Source of the DNA: Ruminococcus flavefaciens
GTDB taxonomy: Bacteria > Bacillota > Clostridia > Oscillospirales > Ruminococcaceae
Direction: 5' to 3'
NCBI RefSeq assembly: GCF_900143025.1
Contig: NZ_FRCT01000007.1
Location: forward strand, 62,001 to 126,000
Length of the DNA: 64,000 nt
Shown in pieces: positions 28,001 through 35,994 of this stretch. Positions within the stretch are counted from its first letter, which is position 1; the number at the start of each line of letters is the position of its first letter. Made by a program: the position numbers and the translations under genes. Under the pieces are notes generated by a model. The model was not told where the DNA came from. It made no database searches and worked only from the letters and a program-made list of their open reading frames with translations.

Positions 28001-31000
28001 ATGCTCACTGTCCTCAATATAGTGATGTCCGCTGTTCCAGTCTTCGTTCAGTTTGTAATCATATTTTCCGTTAGAACCGGAATCATACTGGAATTTATTC
28101 AACAAGGTAGCTGCTGTGAAGATAGTACGTTCTGTTCCATAAGCATTATCAAGCTCGGTATTAAATCCATTGGTATCATCTACAGCGCTTGTTCTTCCGT
28201 CAAGCCTTATAGCAGAGAACTCAACACTAAGACCTGTTGCAGAGGTATCCAAGCCAACATTACCGATCAAACTGCTCGCTGCCTTTGGATAACTGTCTAC
28301 AAGCAAACCGGGATATGAAGTCGCTGTCATAGACTTATATGTATTATTTGTGCTGACGTTCTTTACATTCAGATTAGTATGACTTCCTATATTATTGATG
28401 ATAAGCGGAGCATAATCACTTGAAGAAATATCATGAATATACGCACCATCTAAAGTCAACCCGTTGATAGAAACGGAAGCCTTATTTGTAGCAGAACTGC
28501 CTTGTGCAGTACCGCAGATAAGAAAACCGCAGATAACGGAGCCTGAACCGTCACTTATTTTTCCTACATTACCCTGAAGTGTAACATTGTTTACAGTCAG
28601 CGTTTTCTTGCCCTTCATATTATAGAACAGACCATTATGAAGCATATAATGCTGTGTTGCGGCTGTTCCCTGAGAAAGCGATGACCACGTATTGGAACTC
28701 ATAGCTTCACAAAGCTCAAATTCCTTATTAAAAAGTTTGAATGTTCCGCTGATAGTAACATTGTCATCTACAGTAACAGGATACCAACTATATCCCTTCA
28801 TAGAGTATGTTGCATTAGGAATCGTATTATTTGAAAAAGAAGGATCCGCAAAGCAGCCTGTCAGGTTCTTGCAGGCATACTGACGTACACCCCAAGCCAT
28901 GAGCTTTTCAGCGTCAGCCGAGAGTGTCTTTCCTTTATCAATATTATGGAGATTATAATAGTATCTTGTATTCGGATTCGCCGTCTCACCTTCTGTGGTC
29001 TGTGCATCATAGCTCAGGCTGTCTTCGGCGGTTGTATCCATTTTTAAGCCGGATGTAGGAACTGAAATGATACCGTTACCATTTCTCATGATATTTGAAG
29101 CTCCTGCCGCACTATAAGCACAAAGCTCATCAAAAACATAGTCTGCTCTTTCAGAAGGCAAGCTCTTCTGTGAACCCCACGACAAAGTATATGCGTCAGC
29201 AGAAAGAAGTTCAAGATAGATCGCAGACCTTGATTCGTTCGTGTATTGCTTTGCATCATCGGCTGAAATACCTTTATTTACGATCATGCCGATCGAACCT
29301 GCGTTCGGAGCGATAATATTGATACCGGACATATCAAGAGAGGCAACTGCCCAATGCCCCGTTGCACGATAAACAAGACCTGCGGTATATCCCGTTCCTG
29401 TCATCGAAACAGTCGGATTGTTTGATAAAGTAACTGAGGTAACGTCAACATTTGTATTGAGCCAGGAATAACCAAGCAGTCCGCCCTGAGAATTGTCGTT
29501 GACTTTTCCGCTCACTTTCAAACCGTTGATCGTTACGCCGTCCAGAATAATCGTTCTCAGGTCGCCATTAGAGCTAAATCCATTTATTTCTGCGATCAAG
29601 CCGCCAATACGCTGTTCCTTTGTCGCTGTATTGCTTACCTCACCCTTGAGTGATACGGTGCTGAAGCTCCAATCTAAATCAGTATTTGATGCATGAGTGA
29701 TCCTTCCGATAACACCGCCAAAACAGGTAGTGTCAGCGTTGTTGCTTCCGGTCAGCTTGCCGTCAAACTCACTTTCAGAAACAGTGATCCCTGCAATACC
29801 CGTTGTACAGCATCCGATCATTCTTCCGGCATATACGACACTACTGCCGTCAATAGACATTTTAAGAGCGGTCAGTGTTTTAACGCTTGAGGCAGTAAAC
29901 GTTCCCTTTGCCTGTGCAGCAGCAGTACCGACAAAAATGGCTTTCTGTGCTGAAACATCAACACTTCCGTCAAATTGAACACCGCTATACTCGACATTGT
30001 TCGCAATACCCACAAGCCCGTTATAGGAATGGCGATAGATCTTTCCTCTGCCTTCCTTGTCATGGCTCGTTATCTCGCTGCCATAAGGCTCGCCGATGGC
30101 AAGTGTGATCTTACTTCCTGAGATTTTTCCTGAGTATGTGCATTTCGCACCTTCCGAACCGATATCATTATCTCTTGTAAGTCCGGTGATTCCTGTACCG
30201 GAAAGATCAATAGCTGATGAGATCGTAATCGCCGAACTGCTTATATCAGTATGCGTAGTTGTAAACGATAGCAAATCAGTTTCATCAAACTGAAAATCCA
30301 ACGCACTGATAACAAAATCAGATGTGCTTCCGATAGAGGTATAGGAGCTTGAAGGAGAATTGACTTTCACGGTATGGGCAGTTTCATCAACAGTCAGAAC
30401 CGAAGAATATCTGAGTACTTCTCCCCATGCACCAATATCATCTACGCTGACATCTCCGTCATATCTGACAAGGCTCCAGTTATCATCTGCTGCAAATACA
30501 AGAGCATTATTTCGGTATCCTACGAGCTGCCCGACATATATGGATTCATCAGTGGTATCATTTATAATAGGCTCAGCTGATTTTGCACCTGATATATCCG
30601 TAGAACCACTCATGCGGAGAATACCGCTTTCGGTATGACCGATCATAGCTCCGCCCTTAAATGTGCCGTCAACAGCGACAGTAACATTGGCTGCATCAAC
30701 AAAGGCGTTATCAGCCGAAGCTACGAGACCGCCAAAGGTCAAACCGCCTGCATTATATGCCTTGTTCACTGTAAAGCCGTTAAACTTCACACAAGAAGGT
30801 GTCGTGGATTCTATCTGTCCTATACCACCGCCGTAATAAGCGGCATTTCCACCCTTAGACGGATTTGCAGTCACAGTGCCTATTGTTAACGATCTGCTCA
30901 ATGCATCAGCCTTGTACTGTCCAATAAGTCCGCCATATGCTGTGCAATCTCCTGAATTATGGTTGACAGTAACCGTTTCTCCGCCATTGATCGTCACATC

Positions 31001-32254
31001 ATAAACGGTATCAAGCACGCCGAAAAGACCGCCGGCATAACCATTTCCGTTTACCTGACAGTCAATATTATAATTCCCTGTATTAAAGCTGTTATCTAAA
31101 GTTTCGTCTTGACCGGTCTCATCATTATGCACCGTAGCCGAGATCATATCCTCAGATGGAGAGTAATAGCCATAAACGCCGCCTGCACCCGAAGTTCCCT
31201 CGATATACTGATCGACAGTATACGAAGTTGTACCGCTCGGCAGGTTAAGAGTTACAGTTCCTGAGTTACTGCCTACTATGCCGCCAGCATATCCGCTTTC
31301 GGTTTTTATGAGCTTAGTTGCATTTTGGTTATTAATTCCATTATATGTAAATATTGCACCTGTTTCAACCGTTCCGACGAGTCCGCCAACATTGCCGCTT
31401 GTTGTGTTAATATCAGCAATTTTTCTGTCTGAGGACATTGTAAACGTTAGATTAGCACCGGACTTCATAGTTCCACAAGCGAAACCGAGTGAATCATAGC
31501 CGTCAATTACTGCAGGCTCAGTATCTCCACCGGATGTATTCATAGTGATGTCCACAGAAAGTGAAGCATTATCTTCCATTGTGCCGATCATTCCGCCAAA
31601 AACAGAAAGATTATAGCTTAAACCGTCCTGATCATCACTCGGCTTTGATACGTTTGCCTTCCAGCTTGCTCCTCCGTTTCTATGCAATACATTCTGTGCA
31701 AGTATAGGGGTGTTATGGGCAATATCGGAACGTCCGCCATCATATTCTCTTGAAATATTGATATAATTGCTGCCGTTTAATGCTACATCATCGTAAACAT
31801 AATTAAATAACGGAGCGTCTAAATTGATAGTAACATTTGCATTATTTTCAATTGTTACCGAGCCGCCGAAGGGATAAGTCGATGTTCCGAGCCCCTTAAA
31901 CCCGGCTTGGAAATACAGCGTATCGCCCTGAGAACCTAAAATAGTAAGTTCATCATCTTTATGATACTTGTGGTACTTAGCGCACGCCTCCGAATAACTA
32001 ACGAGATCCTCTATCTTAACGGAGATTTTGTTGCTGTCAGCGGGAACATGGGTATAGATAGGATCATCGTCCTCGGTTGTTTCGGATTCAGCCGATGCTG
32101 ATAAATACTGCGAACGCAAGCCCTTAAATTCCTCGTTTATCTCATTAACAGGCAAAACACCAAACATCATAACGATAGCAGTTATACCGCTAATTATTCT
32201 TTTTGATGCTCTGCTGTGTAAAAAATTATATGCTATTTTTTTCATTTGCATCAT
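22070..32254 (-). CDS. giant GLUG-type beta-helix surface adhesin
   Basis: 3394 residues (about 360 kDa). Three ATGs lie near the start (32254, 32251, 32245); AGGGAG is best spaced for the second or third. Residues 1-55 are an export signal ending near LSASAES. Most of the chain is repeated beta-strand units with the GLUG-like pattern G-G-(L/I/F)-(V/I/F)-G (NVGGLVG, YAGGIVGSN, GYAGGLFG, GAGGVIGF, IAGGLAG), predicting a very long parallel beta-helix. Its C-terminal 500 residues are a separate beta-rich region shared with the 15-16 kb remnant. No LPXTG sorting motif or dockerin is present, so attachment must be through fibre contacts or the C-terminal domain. It is the last gene of the operon promoted at 35.65 kb and probably forms the tip adhesin of the fibre. 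Confidence 0.85.
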   Translation of the reverse strand: MMQMKKIAYNFLHSRASKRIISGITAIVMMFGVLPVNEINEEFKGLRSQYLSASAESETTEDDDPIYTHVPADSNKISVKIEDLVSYSEACAKYHKYHKDDELTILGSQGDTLYFQAGFKGLGTSTYPFGGSVTIENNANVTINLDAPLFNYVYDDVALNGSNYINISREYDGGRSDIAHNTPILAQNVLHRNGGASWKANVSKPSDDQDGLSYNLSVFGGMIGTMEDNASLSVDITMNTSGGDTEPAVIDGYDSLGFACGTMKSGANLTFTMSSDRKIADINTTSGNVGGLVGTVETGAIFTYNGINNQNATKLIKTESGYAGGIVGSNSGTVTLNLPSGTTSYTVDQYIEGTSGAGGVYGYYSPSEDMISATVHNDETGQDETLDNSFNTGNYNIDCQVNGNGYAGGLFGVLDTVYDVTINGGETVTVNHNSGDCTAYGGLIGQYKADALSRSLTIGTVTANPSKGGNAAYYGGGIGQIESTTPSCVKFNGFTVNKAYNAGGLTFGGLVASADNAFVDAANVTVAVDGTFKGGAMIGHTESGILRMSGSTDISGAKSAEPIINDTTDESIYVGQLVGYRNNALVFAADDNWSLVRYDGDVSVDDIGAWGEVLRYSSVLTVDETAHTVKVNSPSSSYTSIGSTSDFVISALDFQFDETDLLSFTTTHTDISSSAITISSAIDLSGTGITGLTRDNDIGSEGAKCTYSGKISGSKITLAIGEPYGSEITSHDKEGRGKIYRHSYNGLVGIANNVEYSGVQFDGSVDVSAQKAIFVGTAAAQAKGTFTASSVKTLTALKMSIDGSSVVYAGRMIGCCTTGIAGITVSESEFDGKLTGSNNADTTCFGGVIGRITHASNTDLDWSFSTVSLKGEVSNTATKEQRIGGLIAEINGFSSNGDLRTIILDGVTINGLKVSGKVNDNSQGGLLGYSWLNTNVDVTSVTLSNNPTVSMTGTGYTAGLVYRATGHWAVASLDMSGINIIAPNAGSIGMIVNKGISADDAKQYTNESRSAIYLELLSADAYTLSWGSQKSLPSERADYVFDELCAYSAAGASNIMRNGNGIISVPTSGLKMDTTAEDSLSYDAQTTEGETANPNTRYYYNLHNIDKGKTLSADAEKLMAWGVRQYACKNLTGCFADPSFSNNTIPNATYSMKGYSWYPVTVDDNVTISGTFKLFNKEFELCEAMSSNTWSSLSQGTAATQHYMLHNGLFYNMKGKKTLTVNNVTLQGNVGKISDGSGSVICGFLICGTAQGSSATNKASVSINGLTLDGAYIHDISSSDYAPLIINNIGSHTNLNVKNVSTNNTYKSMTATSYPGLLVDSYPKAASSLIGNVGLDTSATGLSVEFSAIRLDGRTSAVDDTNGFNTELDNAYGTERTIFTAATLLNKFQYDSGSNGKYDYKLNEDWNSGHHYIEDSEHNKTYLGVTYGKEVGYKDTDTNTEYPGKERIYIEGNRYTNPIDGNDATGTYLDFNGFLPYVAVSYNKSNKTHQLKINHGATVLSGCGTYNDPYILASGDLETVAAIINGGTTGTIILPIKSSSAEYNATGLLAADWDSYGDAAYKWDSSTSKFRQFTTTNGTTTYSGTGFDKDTVRQYLAHAYYSLNADIEIADGFVGLGSIQDDTTGKYYFRGVIAGNGYTITNKSSEPLIKYSNGSVVKNVNVIVNKGITANGTITSGAIDNLTQNSAGSFPSAKAYGAVIGQVLGGDNIIDTVSVAFTNTTITIDGSKAQLVPVGGYVGVIERGGVYFRGMSSLNATDIQGLTSAVNSHVAENDKQYLYVNPIIGRVINGFAVTESNAYRPYETGTRKLTGGETEQTLTNENGAVTMKNGNKHYSITDISANEEKLGNTSTTLSVPNGQAFFVMSLLVNSGMSNNSLGYNANNYQVSRWAAYNNIGPDAVNTTGSDYSIAHADLTQSNTSNKRVGWLMHNYTSGTTDISGANNTTITLTQNTRYVLPDGYKGIGNIFQNNDYYRMKISTLTGNGATVEQGTYYYYYDRDFDYHPETSGTFTGYLPNGNYQGGLGLINYTTHALSVTNLYLTGSVKTDLINDKDGKTMTKTCKEISNDSNHNDSNTAYYNYLCAGMLIGTIKGNLTANNTILNNIDVLGISHSGGMTGFFTNNGNTLYTLNYTVSGDISVYNSKDIRVHGRTCVGGLIGKINKGYAKVDMNKHTFNLTKVVCDTESRNSDYYYDYGVGGFVGMMRAGQNSVDSDSTLSSNPTNYFKNIIIGTEDKTQTVMSKGDVFTGGVVGIMNKCKGISIENCDFYNLSVTSELAAGGLVAFPTTYTPARAVNVNLYSPLGSTIESTNDYAGGLIASSDPRTGVGDGSREFTFDRCLVENYTISGKNGAGGVIGFRGSCEQKPLVLKNIEVKDCKIKSDKIAGGLAGEIINPLIGYNILLNNVTLSSITNGATTDKSGHICGYVVKKRPNMLNYGNINRNNETNTPFIKLAGFSRQGTDADMENDIVGNCYFADNIYGDGGYVIFADYDGKALSNKNDKFSNVTTSGTNVESSDNFRPYVSTSPKFNISASQFLTGDGVSSAFYDASTFKHIIDDITSEKNKRYSYAAALTTEQKKTVTDHISNSAKEYNNYAGLPNFPLLVVDDTDYMAITPMIDDYLHMLTNTTYGYETDLTGVYEVGLHKCIWNGSSFEVNTDTASGCLKKYNSGGKDYFRMTADDVDTGVIPQFTLMDIKFIDPNDSSKVAYHLYVPIYVKKLLQFNFTASFASNTDYFTSAYIYYGNTMFENLGNPVTLKFEYQYTRTVDEWKASINSGDSVLTNYSKSLILNNQTGAWPANTKMVLVDASNGDKRYYLDTPPSGASVDLIDFTSDAERTEHYTPVPLNDLMTVTIEGDEGGKLLKTDSEGRSETLTIGTKSYPATVKGADGKFYAYVSEDVIPSGAERYSVTSVTYPKAERYYLSIFTPKSNDTTIYHYEISSKESFPKPDGDDTWRPNKILNKSQVVHLFIGDLYVNDLTLEVEPRKHGIQLMDKDNNFLTVTMTANISLTQTAKSAGIGGNMGNNLSTSKIYQTFVQTYDMLEDIQKDSEIGIVPEAGLSIGDREGAYYIKAGIITDDTIESDSYKIDNPEYLYDPNKDTQIELRNNENLIGYLADTSNGNAVTLRVKYDLAYSANDLSYQFPKKGEGVDDNIGTKVIGYSNISSSVESAAYSATSERKEDNYSNGEAAGIRYYTADDTKASLNYMVVETKSDPAGPYSYLGKNAVELGNTLSFVDTNAVYDTRNLKNSDEYIELTMELYGKWDNYTSSVAITDYLKNIKIDGIGTNVLFDQTKTDAVQTNTGVKVDTTGGKIRLWVKKDQLSTQADGIYLFPISYDVLTGDEAFNNGGFKYSNYKVSLTAVTCNTLGSTTYSKSSYATDHLIYTNAKVEPSVIK

Positions 32255-32295
32255 ACTCCCTAAAGGCTTGACAGCAGAATGTATAACAGCTGTCG

Positions 32296-33321
32296 TTATT
32301 CAGTCGAAACATTCATTGTAAGCCACTGATTCAGCACTTCCCACGAAGCGGGTTCAGCCGTTCCGGTTTTATAGAGCTGTATATCGTATCTGTTTCTGTT
32401 TGAAGTTACAGAACTGCCTGTATCTGCATTGATCGTTATTGTTGCTGTGTTTTCAGAAGCATTGACTGAGTAACCTACTTCTCCGCTTCCAAAATCATAA
32501 ATGCTCTTACTGCTGTTGTAAAAATACTCGTTGAAGTCAAGGTATCTTGTATCCCATGTTAAGGTTATCGTAGCCTTACCGGAACCGGTGACAACAACAT
32601 TATATGCGTCGCAGTCAGATATGGACTTTGAGCTTTCTTCTTCACTTATATATCCTCTCCAGCCTCTTGATCCGGAGCTTAAAGATTCTTTCAGACCGAG
32701 AACAGCAGATATATCTTTCAGGTCTTTATATTTATTGCTATTATCTCCTCTGTACGGAGAAACGGTTATCCGCACACAAAAGTCTATGTCATTAAGATCC
32801 CAATCACTTGGATATCTGATAGTGAACCGGTTTTCATCAGATTGCGCTTCATCATATGTTAAAGTCTGAACACCGCTGGTGTATTCCGTTGTTGTTCTTC
32901 TAAGCGTCACGATTTCATTGCCGACACTATCTAACAATATGACTGAACGTGTATCACTTTCTTCTAAAGTCAACGTATTGCCTTTGCTGTCAACAAGTTC
33001 GGCTTTGAATGTGTAGTCAATGTCCTCCGGATACCATTTTGAAATATTGTCCATACTGTAATTCCATAGGTAAACATCTATCTCAAAAGGATTTGTTTTG
33101 GAAACATATTTTGCTATATATGTTTGACTTCCGTTTTCCACAAGATAATTCGATGAAAACATCATACCCTGCGATGAAATTGATCTTACAACTCGATTCA
33201 TCATATTTGTTGTAAGCCCATACTCTGCCGAAACGCTCATTGCAGTTAATAATACCGTAACAACAGTTATCCATATAAGAAGCCACTGCTTCTTGATAAA
33301 GCTCTTAATATTCTTATACAT
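32296..33321 (-). CDS. exported fibre-cluster protein with N-terminal membrane helix
   Basis: 341 residues, GAAAGGAG upstream. A basic start then a membrane helix/signal (WLLIWITVVTVLLTAMSVSA, about 14-33) is followed by an all-beta-looking exported region of about 300 residues. It ends TASWEVLNQWLTMNV-like without a sorting motif. There is no W-F-T box; the post-signal sequence is EYGLTTNMMNR. Family not recognised. It is co-directional with a 41-base gap to the adhesin gene and 37 bases to the next subunit, so it belongs to the same operon, probably as a linker or minor subunit. Confidence 0.7.
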   Translation of the reverse strand: MYKNIKSFIKKQWLLIWITVVTVLLTAMSVSAEYGLTTNMMNRVVRSISSQGMMFSSNYLVENGSQTYIAKYVSKTNPFEIDVYLWNYSMDNISKWYPEDIDYTFKAELVDSKGNTLTLEESDTRSVILLDSVGNEIVTLRRTTTEYTSGVQTLTYDEAQSDENRFTIRYPSDWDLNDIDFCVRITVSPYRGDNSNKYKDLKDISAVLGLKESLSSGSRGWRGYISEEESSKSISDCDAYNVVVTGSGKATITLTWDTRYLDFNEYFYNSSKSIYDFGSGEVGYSVNASENTATITINADTGSSVTSNRNRYDIQLYKTGTAEPASWEVLNQWLTMNVSTE

Positions 33322-33358
33322 AAGCAGCCGCTCCTTTCTTTTTATTTAGTATTTATAA

Positions 33359-34255
33359 TCAGCCGTTTGTACGCTCAACAGAGAAATAGATCATATCTGT
33401 TTCCTTATCTTCCTGTGTATCCTGTTCAGAACCCCAGCTTACTTCAAGAATATAATATTTGCAGAATTGTTTATTGCCATCTATCTCTGTATTCTGTAGA
33501 GTTACTCTTGCCTGCCAGTAAGAAGGAACAGAGTAAGTATCTACATTTGTGTTGCTTCCGTATGTTTTGGTATAATACTTATTACCTGTATTCGCTGGGT
33601 ACGATTTATTTCCTGATACGTTTTTGTATTCACCGCTTGAAACAGTATTTTCAGCACGAACATAATACTTGGTCGAAGTCTCGCCATCAACATACTCGTC
33701 ACCAACAACTTGAATTGTATTCTCATTATGGCTGTCGGCGTGTAACGTATATGGTATTATCCTCTCCGTATCCGTTCCGCTGGGAACTATTTTATCAGTA
33801 GGTGTATCGTCGGGGGCATCAGCACCGGTTAAATAGTCATACTGGGTTGCATCATATATTTTATAGTTGAATAAGTTATTGTTTGTATGTGCCATTTGAA
33901 GTATGTACCCATTTGCATTTGAACCCGAAACAGAGAAAATATAGTATTTCTTAGTCTTTTTGATCGGCTTTCCATCGCCGTCCGTCAGCAGCGTTCCATC
34001 GGGTCTTTCGGCATAAGTATTATCCACATCAATTCCATCAAGCTCGAAATTGATCCTGTCCTCTCTATGAGCTGCATTGATATACAAGGCATTTGGATAC
34101 ATGACCTTAAACATCTCTGCTGCTTTCTTCTGGTTCGTGAACCAAGCATAAACGGGTATTGCCGTTATAAAAACCATTGTCATGAATACCGCTGCTGATA
34201 GCTGGATTTTCTTCGAGAGAGGCAGCTCCTTGAATTTCTTTATTATTTTTTTCAT
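33359..34255 (-). CDS. SipW-type fibre subunit, 298 residues
   Basis: AGGAGGG precedes the ATG. Residues 1-17 are basic, 18-36 hydrophobic, then VYAWFTNQKK (Trp38), the box that follows the cleavage site in TasA/camelysin-like and other SipW-dependent proteins. The mature part is Asn/Thr/Tyr-rich and beta-rich, with several DG turn motifs, ending in MIYFSVERTNG. It is likely a minor fibre subunit cleaved by one of the two SipW-type peptidases encoded at 7.7-13.2 kb. The exact cleavage position is inferred (near Val-Tyr-Ala). Confidence 0.75.
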   Translation of the reverse strand: MKKIIKKFKELPLSKKIQLSAAVFMTMVFITAIPVYAWFTNQKKAAEMFKVMYPNALYINAAHREDRINFELDGIDVDNTYAERPDGTLLTDGDGKPIKKTKKYYIFSVSGSNANGYILQMAHTNNNLFNYKIYDATQYDYLTGADAPDDTPTDKIVPSGTDTERIIPYTLHADSHNENTIQVVGDEYVDGETSTKYYVRAENTVSSGEYKNVSGNKSYPANTGNKYYTKTYGSNTNVDTYSVPSYWQARVTLQNTEIDGNKQFCKYYILEVSWGSEQDTQEDKETDMIYFSVERTNG

Positions 34256-34278
34256 ATGAGCTACCCTCCTTTCTTCGT

Positions 34279-35550
34279 TTATGTATCGGCTTCAACCGTC
34301 ACTTCAATCATGAAGTATGCAACCTTAGTGCCGATCAAAAAGTCTGCTGCATTATAGCACTCACTTAGTCTGTTGAAATTGTTGGTGTTATCAATATTGT
34401 CGATCAAACCGTCAACAACTTCCGATATGGTTTTAGGGTTAGGATTCGTATTAAGCGTTTGAAGTAATTCATCGCCTGTAAGAATATCATTCCAATCCTT
34501 CAATACCGAATTCTTATTATCCTTCAAATATTGAATTACTTTTTCTTTATCGGTTACAGGATCATTTGGAATCGCAGCTATCTGTGCATCTGTCATATCA
34601 GCTACGACCGGCATACCGTTTCTTAATGAATTGTTTTTCTTAAACGCTATCTGACCAAGCGTATTCGTCCACATCCAATAGATCGGCACTTGTATAGCTT
34701 TCCCCTCATTATTGGCAGTAATAGATTTGCTGATCGTTCTTGTGGTGTACGGGGTCACATAAGAATATCTCAGGCTTTCGGTCTCATTTGTTGTATCACC
34801 CCGTCCGCCAAAGAACATGATATGACCTTTCAGATAATTTGCAGCCGAAACATAATCGGAAGCTGAATCAGCAACTTCTGTATTCCCTGCATTCGCTGCC
34901 GCTGTTCTTATTGCCGCTTCATCTGTAATTTCAACAAGAACGGTGTCGGGAACTGTCTTGCCATCTACCACTTTTGTAACCGTTTTTCCTTGAGCGTCCT
35001 TTTTCTCTATTTCAGCGAAAGCAACTACATTAAGAGAAACTTTCACCTTCATAGCATCATCTGACTTGGGGATCACATATAGGCTTAATTCTCCGCTGTC
35101 ATCGGGACCGATTTCAGAAGCACCCGTATCATATCTCAGCAGAATACTATCACCTGTGTAATATGTTCCGCTTGTTCCAGCTTGGTTTTCAAAAGTCCCC
35201 AATTTTCCTTCACTATAAATACCATTTCTTGTATTCAAGATGTACTTACCATCTGATGTACTCATAATATCGGTATTTCTGATGCTTGCGCCCTTCGTTG
35301 CAATATCAAACGGCAATGTCGCAGTTTTAATATTCATCCCAGAACTTTCCACCTGAGTGTTCATGGTGAACCAGGAAAGTGCGCTTACGATAATGACGAT
35401 CAGCAGCATGATACCGATAATTATAAGCTTTACTAAAGATTTTCTGCGATTTTGCTCTGATTCCTTCTGCTTATCGGAAGGCGGAGGCGGGTACGAAGCA
35501 GATGCATGAGCAAGCTCACCGATATTATATTTTAAATTATTATCGTTCAT
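34279..35550 (-). CDS. fibre-type protein with cytoplasmic tail and W-F-T-M-N box
   Basis: 423 residues from ATG 35550 (GGAGG eight bases upstream). It has about 40 cytoplasmic residues including a PPPP run, a membrane helix (about 40-58), then ALSWFTMNTQVESSGMNIKT. This box aligns with YAWFTMNKEVQVNGLAMRT of the 383-residue subunit. The outer domain of about 350 residues is beta-rich with a conserved-looking C-terminal end KVAYFMIEVTVEA. The long N-terminal tail suggests it stays anchored, like a type II membrane protein, and may be the fibre base. It is the first gene of the adhesin operon. Confidence 0.75.
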   Translation of the reverse strand: MNDNNLKYNIGELAHASASYPPPPSDKQKESEQNRRKSLVKLIIIGIMLLIVIIVSALSWFTMNTQVESSGMNIKTATLPFDIATKGASIRNTDIMSTSDGKYILNTRNGIYSEGKLGTFENQAGTSGTYYTGDSILLRYDTGASEIGPDDSGELSLYVIPKSDDAMKVKVSLNVVAFAEIEKKDAQGKTVTKVVDGKTVPDTVLVEITDEAAIRTAAANAGNTEVADSASDYVSAANYLKGHIMFFGGRGDTTNETESLRYSYVTPYTTRTISKSITANNEGKAIQVPIYWMWTNTLGQIAFKKNNSLRNGMPVVADMTDAQIAAIPNDPVTDKEKVIQYLKDNKNSVLKDWNDILTGDELLQTLNTNPNPKTISEVVDGLIDNIDNTNNFNRLSECYNAADFLIGTKVAYFMIEVTVEADT

Positions 35551-35623
35551 CTGCTTCACCTCCGTGTGTGTTATGATTGCAAAAGGGCATAGCTATGGCA
35601 TTAAAGCACAATAGCTCTACTTT

Positions 35624-35652
35624 ATTATATCATTTTTATATATCCTTTTCAA
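35624..35652 (-). promoter_or_regulatory. promoter of the four-gene adhesin operon
   Basis: On the minus strand TTGAAA (35652-35647), 17-base spacer, TATAAT (35629-35624), about 74 bases before the 423-residue gene. Confidence 0.8.
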
Positions 35653-35745
35653 TGTGCAGAATATATAATAATAGCGTTTACTATTTGTAATAAATGTGCA
35701 TACAAAAATGTATAACAGGCACGTTTTATTACTTTTAGTACAAAT

Positions 35746-35777
35746 AACGACCCCCTCCGTGCTCAGAGGGGGTCGTT
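35746..35777 (-). terminator. strong hairpin separating the major subunit gene from the adhesin operon
   Basis: A 12-bp perfect stem AACGACCCCCTC / GAGGGGGTCGTT; only a short T-rich tail follows. Confidence 0.7.
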
Positions 35778-35994
35778 ACGTTATAGAGGTATTTATGAGC
35801 CTATGATGAAACTTTCTTTATTAACACCCGTCAGACTGCTGCCTAACGGAAGAAGCTATCGGGGAGGCTATAAATCCCATTTATGGAGGAATGATCATGA
35901 AAGCTTTTTTATGTTAGCTTAATGCTCTGAACTTTTTCTAAGAGCTTAGGGAGGCAGCTCTTATTCAGTTATTAGCAATTTAAGTGATTAGTTA
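35778..35994. other. structured non-coding stretch after the major subunit gene
   Basis: No gene. A hairpin TAAGAGC ... GCTCTTA (35939-35963) lies just past the 383-residue gene. On the plus strand GGAGG followed by the tiny frame MKAFLC (about 35897-35917) precedes it. No known riboswitch could be matched. Confidence 0.4.
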
